This document shows, piece after piece, positions 6,565 through 7,697 of a stretch of 7,697 bases of DNA (positions within the stretch are counted from its first letter, which is position 1; each line of letters opens with the position of its first letter). Under the pieces are notes generated by a model that was not told the origin of the DNA, made no database searches, and saw only the letters and a list, made by a program, of their open reading frames with translations. The position numbers and the translations under genes were made by a program. The DNA is taken from assembly GCA_025352185.1 (NCBI GenBank), contig JANXTV010000378.1, positions 1 to 7,697 on the forward strand. Reading direction: 5' to 3'. This DNA is from Oligoflexia bacterium (GTDB lineage Bacteria > Bdellovibrionota > UBA1018).

Positions 6565-6816
6565 TTAAGCGGCCATTTTTTTAGCGGCCGTATGGCCAAT
6601 ATCGGTACCACCGAGCGGGAGCCATTCTGAATAGAGATAAAGTTCATTTTCGCGACGGCATTTATCGCAGAAAACTCGGTGCGGAAGCCGGGTAGAAAAC
6701 TTAGTACTGCAGAGGTTACAAGTCCGCGTGCGATATTCGCGGTTGCGAGCTTTTGGGGCCTCGCTCGCGAGCATCTCATCAAAATTTACAATTTTTAATC
6801 CGCTGTGCTTTTCCAT
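6565..6816 (-). CDS. Small zinc-ribbon-like protein, first gene of a three-gene unit
   Basis: An 83-residue basic protein with CNLC at 33-36 and CDKC at 50-53, a CxxC-x13-CxxC arrangement typical of a small zinc ribbon or knuckle. The N-terminal 30 residues carry many charged residues (APKARNREYRTRT), and the C-terminal part (ENELYLYSEWLPLGG) is aromatic-rich. Such ribbons bind nucleic acid or protein; which applies here cannot be told. The ATG at 6816 has a very good GGAGGA ribosome site 6 nt upstream. Thirteen nt separate it from the next gene, so the three small genes probably form one operon. I do not recognise the family. Confidence 0.72.
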   Translation of the reverse strand: MEKHSGLKIVNFDEMLASEAPKARNREYRTRTCNLCSTKFSTRLPHRVFCDKCRRENELYLYSEWLPLGGTDIGHTAAKKMAA

Positions 6817-6843
6817 TTCATATCCTCCATGAATGTAGTTTCA

Positions 6844-6862
6844 GATCCTGTCCGTTAGGATC
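6844..6862. repeat. Small inverted repeat upstream of the zinc-ribbon operon
   Basis: GATCCT at 6844-6849 and AGGATC at 6857-6862 form a perfect 6-bp stem with a 7-nt loop. It lies in the 100-bp gap between the Hpt gene (ending at 6917) and the zinc-ribbon ATG at 6816, 28-46 nt before that ATG. There is no T tract, so an operator or a leader hairpin is more likely than a terminator. I see no convincing -35/-10 pair in this gap. Confidence 0.3.
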
Positions 6863-6916
6863 GATACGCTTAATAAAGCAAGGGCCGTTCCAACTCCGAT
6901 GTCCCATTCCTCCGCC

Positions 6917-7213
6917 CTATCCCAGCGATGCGGGAGCAGAGGCGGCGAATACGCGGCCGATACGACTCTTAAATCCAGAGGGATCTAATGTGGGAGAAAT
7001 CCCTTCCGCCTCTCGGCAAGCCTCCCCGAGGTCGGCGTACCCAAATAGGGCCGCGCTTCCCTTAATCTTATGGCAAATTTCTAACGCCCGATCGAATTCG
7101 GTAAGCTCCATTGCGCGCCACAATCCCGTTATCTGCTTATCGAGAATCAGGCGATATGCCGCCATGGTCTTTTCGGTATGCACCACGTTTACGATCCGGT
7201 CCTGGTCCATCAT
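6917..7213 (-). CDS. Second stand-alone Hpt phosphotransfer protein
   Basis: A 98-residue helical protein with the Hpt motif CHKIKGSAALFGY; the phospho-acceptor is H48, the same position as in the Hpt at 5035-5373. The flanking pattern (acidic residue then F, about eight residues before the histidine; SAALFGY after it) fits the family. The start chosen is the ATG at 7213, 1 nt after the stop of the NtrC-type gene (TGAGATG), suggesting translational reinitiation; an ATG at 7210 is equally possible. A GTG at 7246 would give 109 residues and overlap the upstream gene, but has no ribosome site. Being directly downstream of a sigma-54 activator gene, it may relay phosphate to that protein's receiver if it has one (off window). 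Confidence 0.8.
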   Translation of the reverse strand: MMDQDRIVNVVHTEKTMAAYRLILDKQITGLWRAMELTEFDRALEICHKIKGSAALFGYADLGEACREAEGISPTLDPSGFKSRIGRVFAASAPASLG

Positions 7214-7214
7214 C

Positions 7215-7697
7215 TCACCCGTTTGGACCTTCTGGTTCGGCGTCACCTAGCTTTCGGGTTCGCGCCGTTTCGCTCATTCCGAGGACCGTTGCCGTATTTT
7301 CGAGTTTTCCCTGCACCTTTTGGAAAAGGGAACGGAGATACGACTTTTCGACTTCTTTCAGGGTGGGAAAGGCATCGGCCAGATCCGCGATAAATTCATC
7401 GGTATCGAGACTATCGGTTACCGGCAGGTCCGTTACGTCGATTCGATCCCCCATCGTCATGACGACGCTTCGTTCGACTACATTTCGAAGTTCGCGTACA
7501 TTTCCCCGCCACGGTAAATGGGTCAAGGTCGATAGGGCTTCCGGGGTAAAAGTTTTAGGTTTGATCGCATTTCTCGCAATCGCTTCTTCCAGAAACGTTT
7601 TCGAAAGATTCACGATATCTTCCTTCCGCTGTCGTAGGGGCGGAATGTGGATCGGCACTACGTTCAGGACATAAAAAAGATCTTCGCGAAATCGGCC
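7215..7697 (-). CDS. NtrC-family sigma-54-dependent activator, C-terminal part (5' end outside window)
   Basis: 161 codons of the end of an AAA+ bacterial enhancer-binding protein. From the window edge: GRFREDLFYVLNV and IPPLRQRKEDI, the end of the sigma-54 activation domain; then PWRGNVRELRNVVERSV with the sensor II region; then the linker TLKEVEKSYLRSL; then a Fis-type helix-turn-helix (GKLENTATVLGMSETARTRKL). This family uses ATP to open sigma-54 promoters and binds upstream enhancers. Walker A, Walker B and GAFTGA loops and any receiver domain lie beyond the edge. Two points are odd: the second arginine normally seen in FREDLxxRLNV is a valine (codon at 7668-7670), and the recognition helix has E and R where the family mostly shows R and L. 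It is followed after 1 nt by an Hpt gene. Confidence 0.88.
   Translation of the reverse strand, partial: GRFREDLFYVLNVVPIHIPPLRQRKEDIVNLSKTFLEEAIARNAIKPKTFTPEALSTLTHLPWRGNVRELRNVVERSVVMTMGDRIDVTDLPVTDSLDTDEFIADLADAFPTLKEVEKSYLRSLFQKVQGKLENTATVLGMSETARTRKLGDAEPEGPNG

Noticed and set aside
6572..6592. Direct repeats of AGCGGCC around a T run, resembling a terminator
   Set aside because: They are direct rather than inverted repeats and fall inside the zinc-ribbon coding sequence; AAKKMAA explains them.
6552..6782. Long minus-strand frame starting at 6782 and joined to the second small gene
   Set aside because: It runs through the zinc-ribbon gene in another frame and looks random; the ATG at 6551 with a G-run ribosome site is better.
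6753..7674. Plus-strand open frames at 6753-7250 and 7111-7674
   Set aside because: They are antisense shadows of the Hpt and NtrC-type genes, with Ser/Arg-rich translations lacking any domain.

Overview
This window reads as a signal-transduction cluster from a bacterium, most likely a free-living or predatory Gram-negative. It carries six two-component or phosphorelay genes in under 8 kb, including an activator of the sigma-54 (NtrC) family. Coding is dense, base composition looks balanced by eye, and codons are rich in CpG (TCG, CGA, CGC, GTC, CTC). TTG and GTG starts occur beside good Shine-Dalgarno sequences. I cannot place it reliably; a member of the old deltaproteobacterial or Bdellovibrionota-type lineages would fit, but that is a guess.

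Layout: (1) 1-1217, minus strand: the N-terminal part of a cytoplasmic poly-HAMP protein with 276-bp repeats, almost certainly a hybrid histidine kinase whose catalytic half lies outside the window. (2) 1218-1425: a divergent regulatory gap with an inverted repeat and a weak promoter candidate. (3) 1426-3954, plus strand: a CheY-like single-domain response regulator followed 9 nt later by a REC-PAS-GAF-HisKA-HATPase sensor kinase. (4) 3806-4918, minus strand: an AI-2E-family (PF01594) membrane protein, convergent with the kinase and overlapping it by 149 bp. (5) 5035-5942, plus strand: a stand-alone Hpt phosphotransfer protein and a ferritin-like four-helix-bundle protein (PA2169/DUF2383 type). 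(6) 5939-6816, minus strand: a compact three-gene unit made of a small zinc-ribbon protein and two unrecognised small proteins. (7) 6917-7697, minus strand: a second stand-alone Hpt protein directly downstream of the C-terminal end of an NtrC-family activator that runs off the right edge.

How the parts could work together (inference): the poly-HAMP kinase and the REC-kinase are inputs. The two Hpt proteins can shuttle phosphate between receiver domains. The lone CheY-like protein and the NtrC-type activator are possible outputs. The AI-2E-family and ferritin-like genes and the small three-gene unit are candidate effectors or passengers.

The points most worth a second look are the change of codon usage inside the HAMP array, the antisense tail-to-tail overlap of the kinase and the transporter, the unusual AAA+ and HTH residues of the NtrC-type protein, and the unrecognised small three-gene operon. 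No RNA genes, insertion sequences, CRISPR arrays or clear intrinsic terminators were seen.
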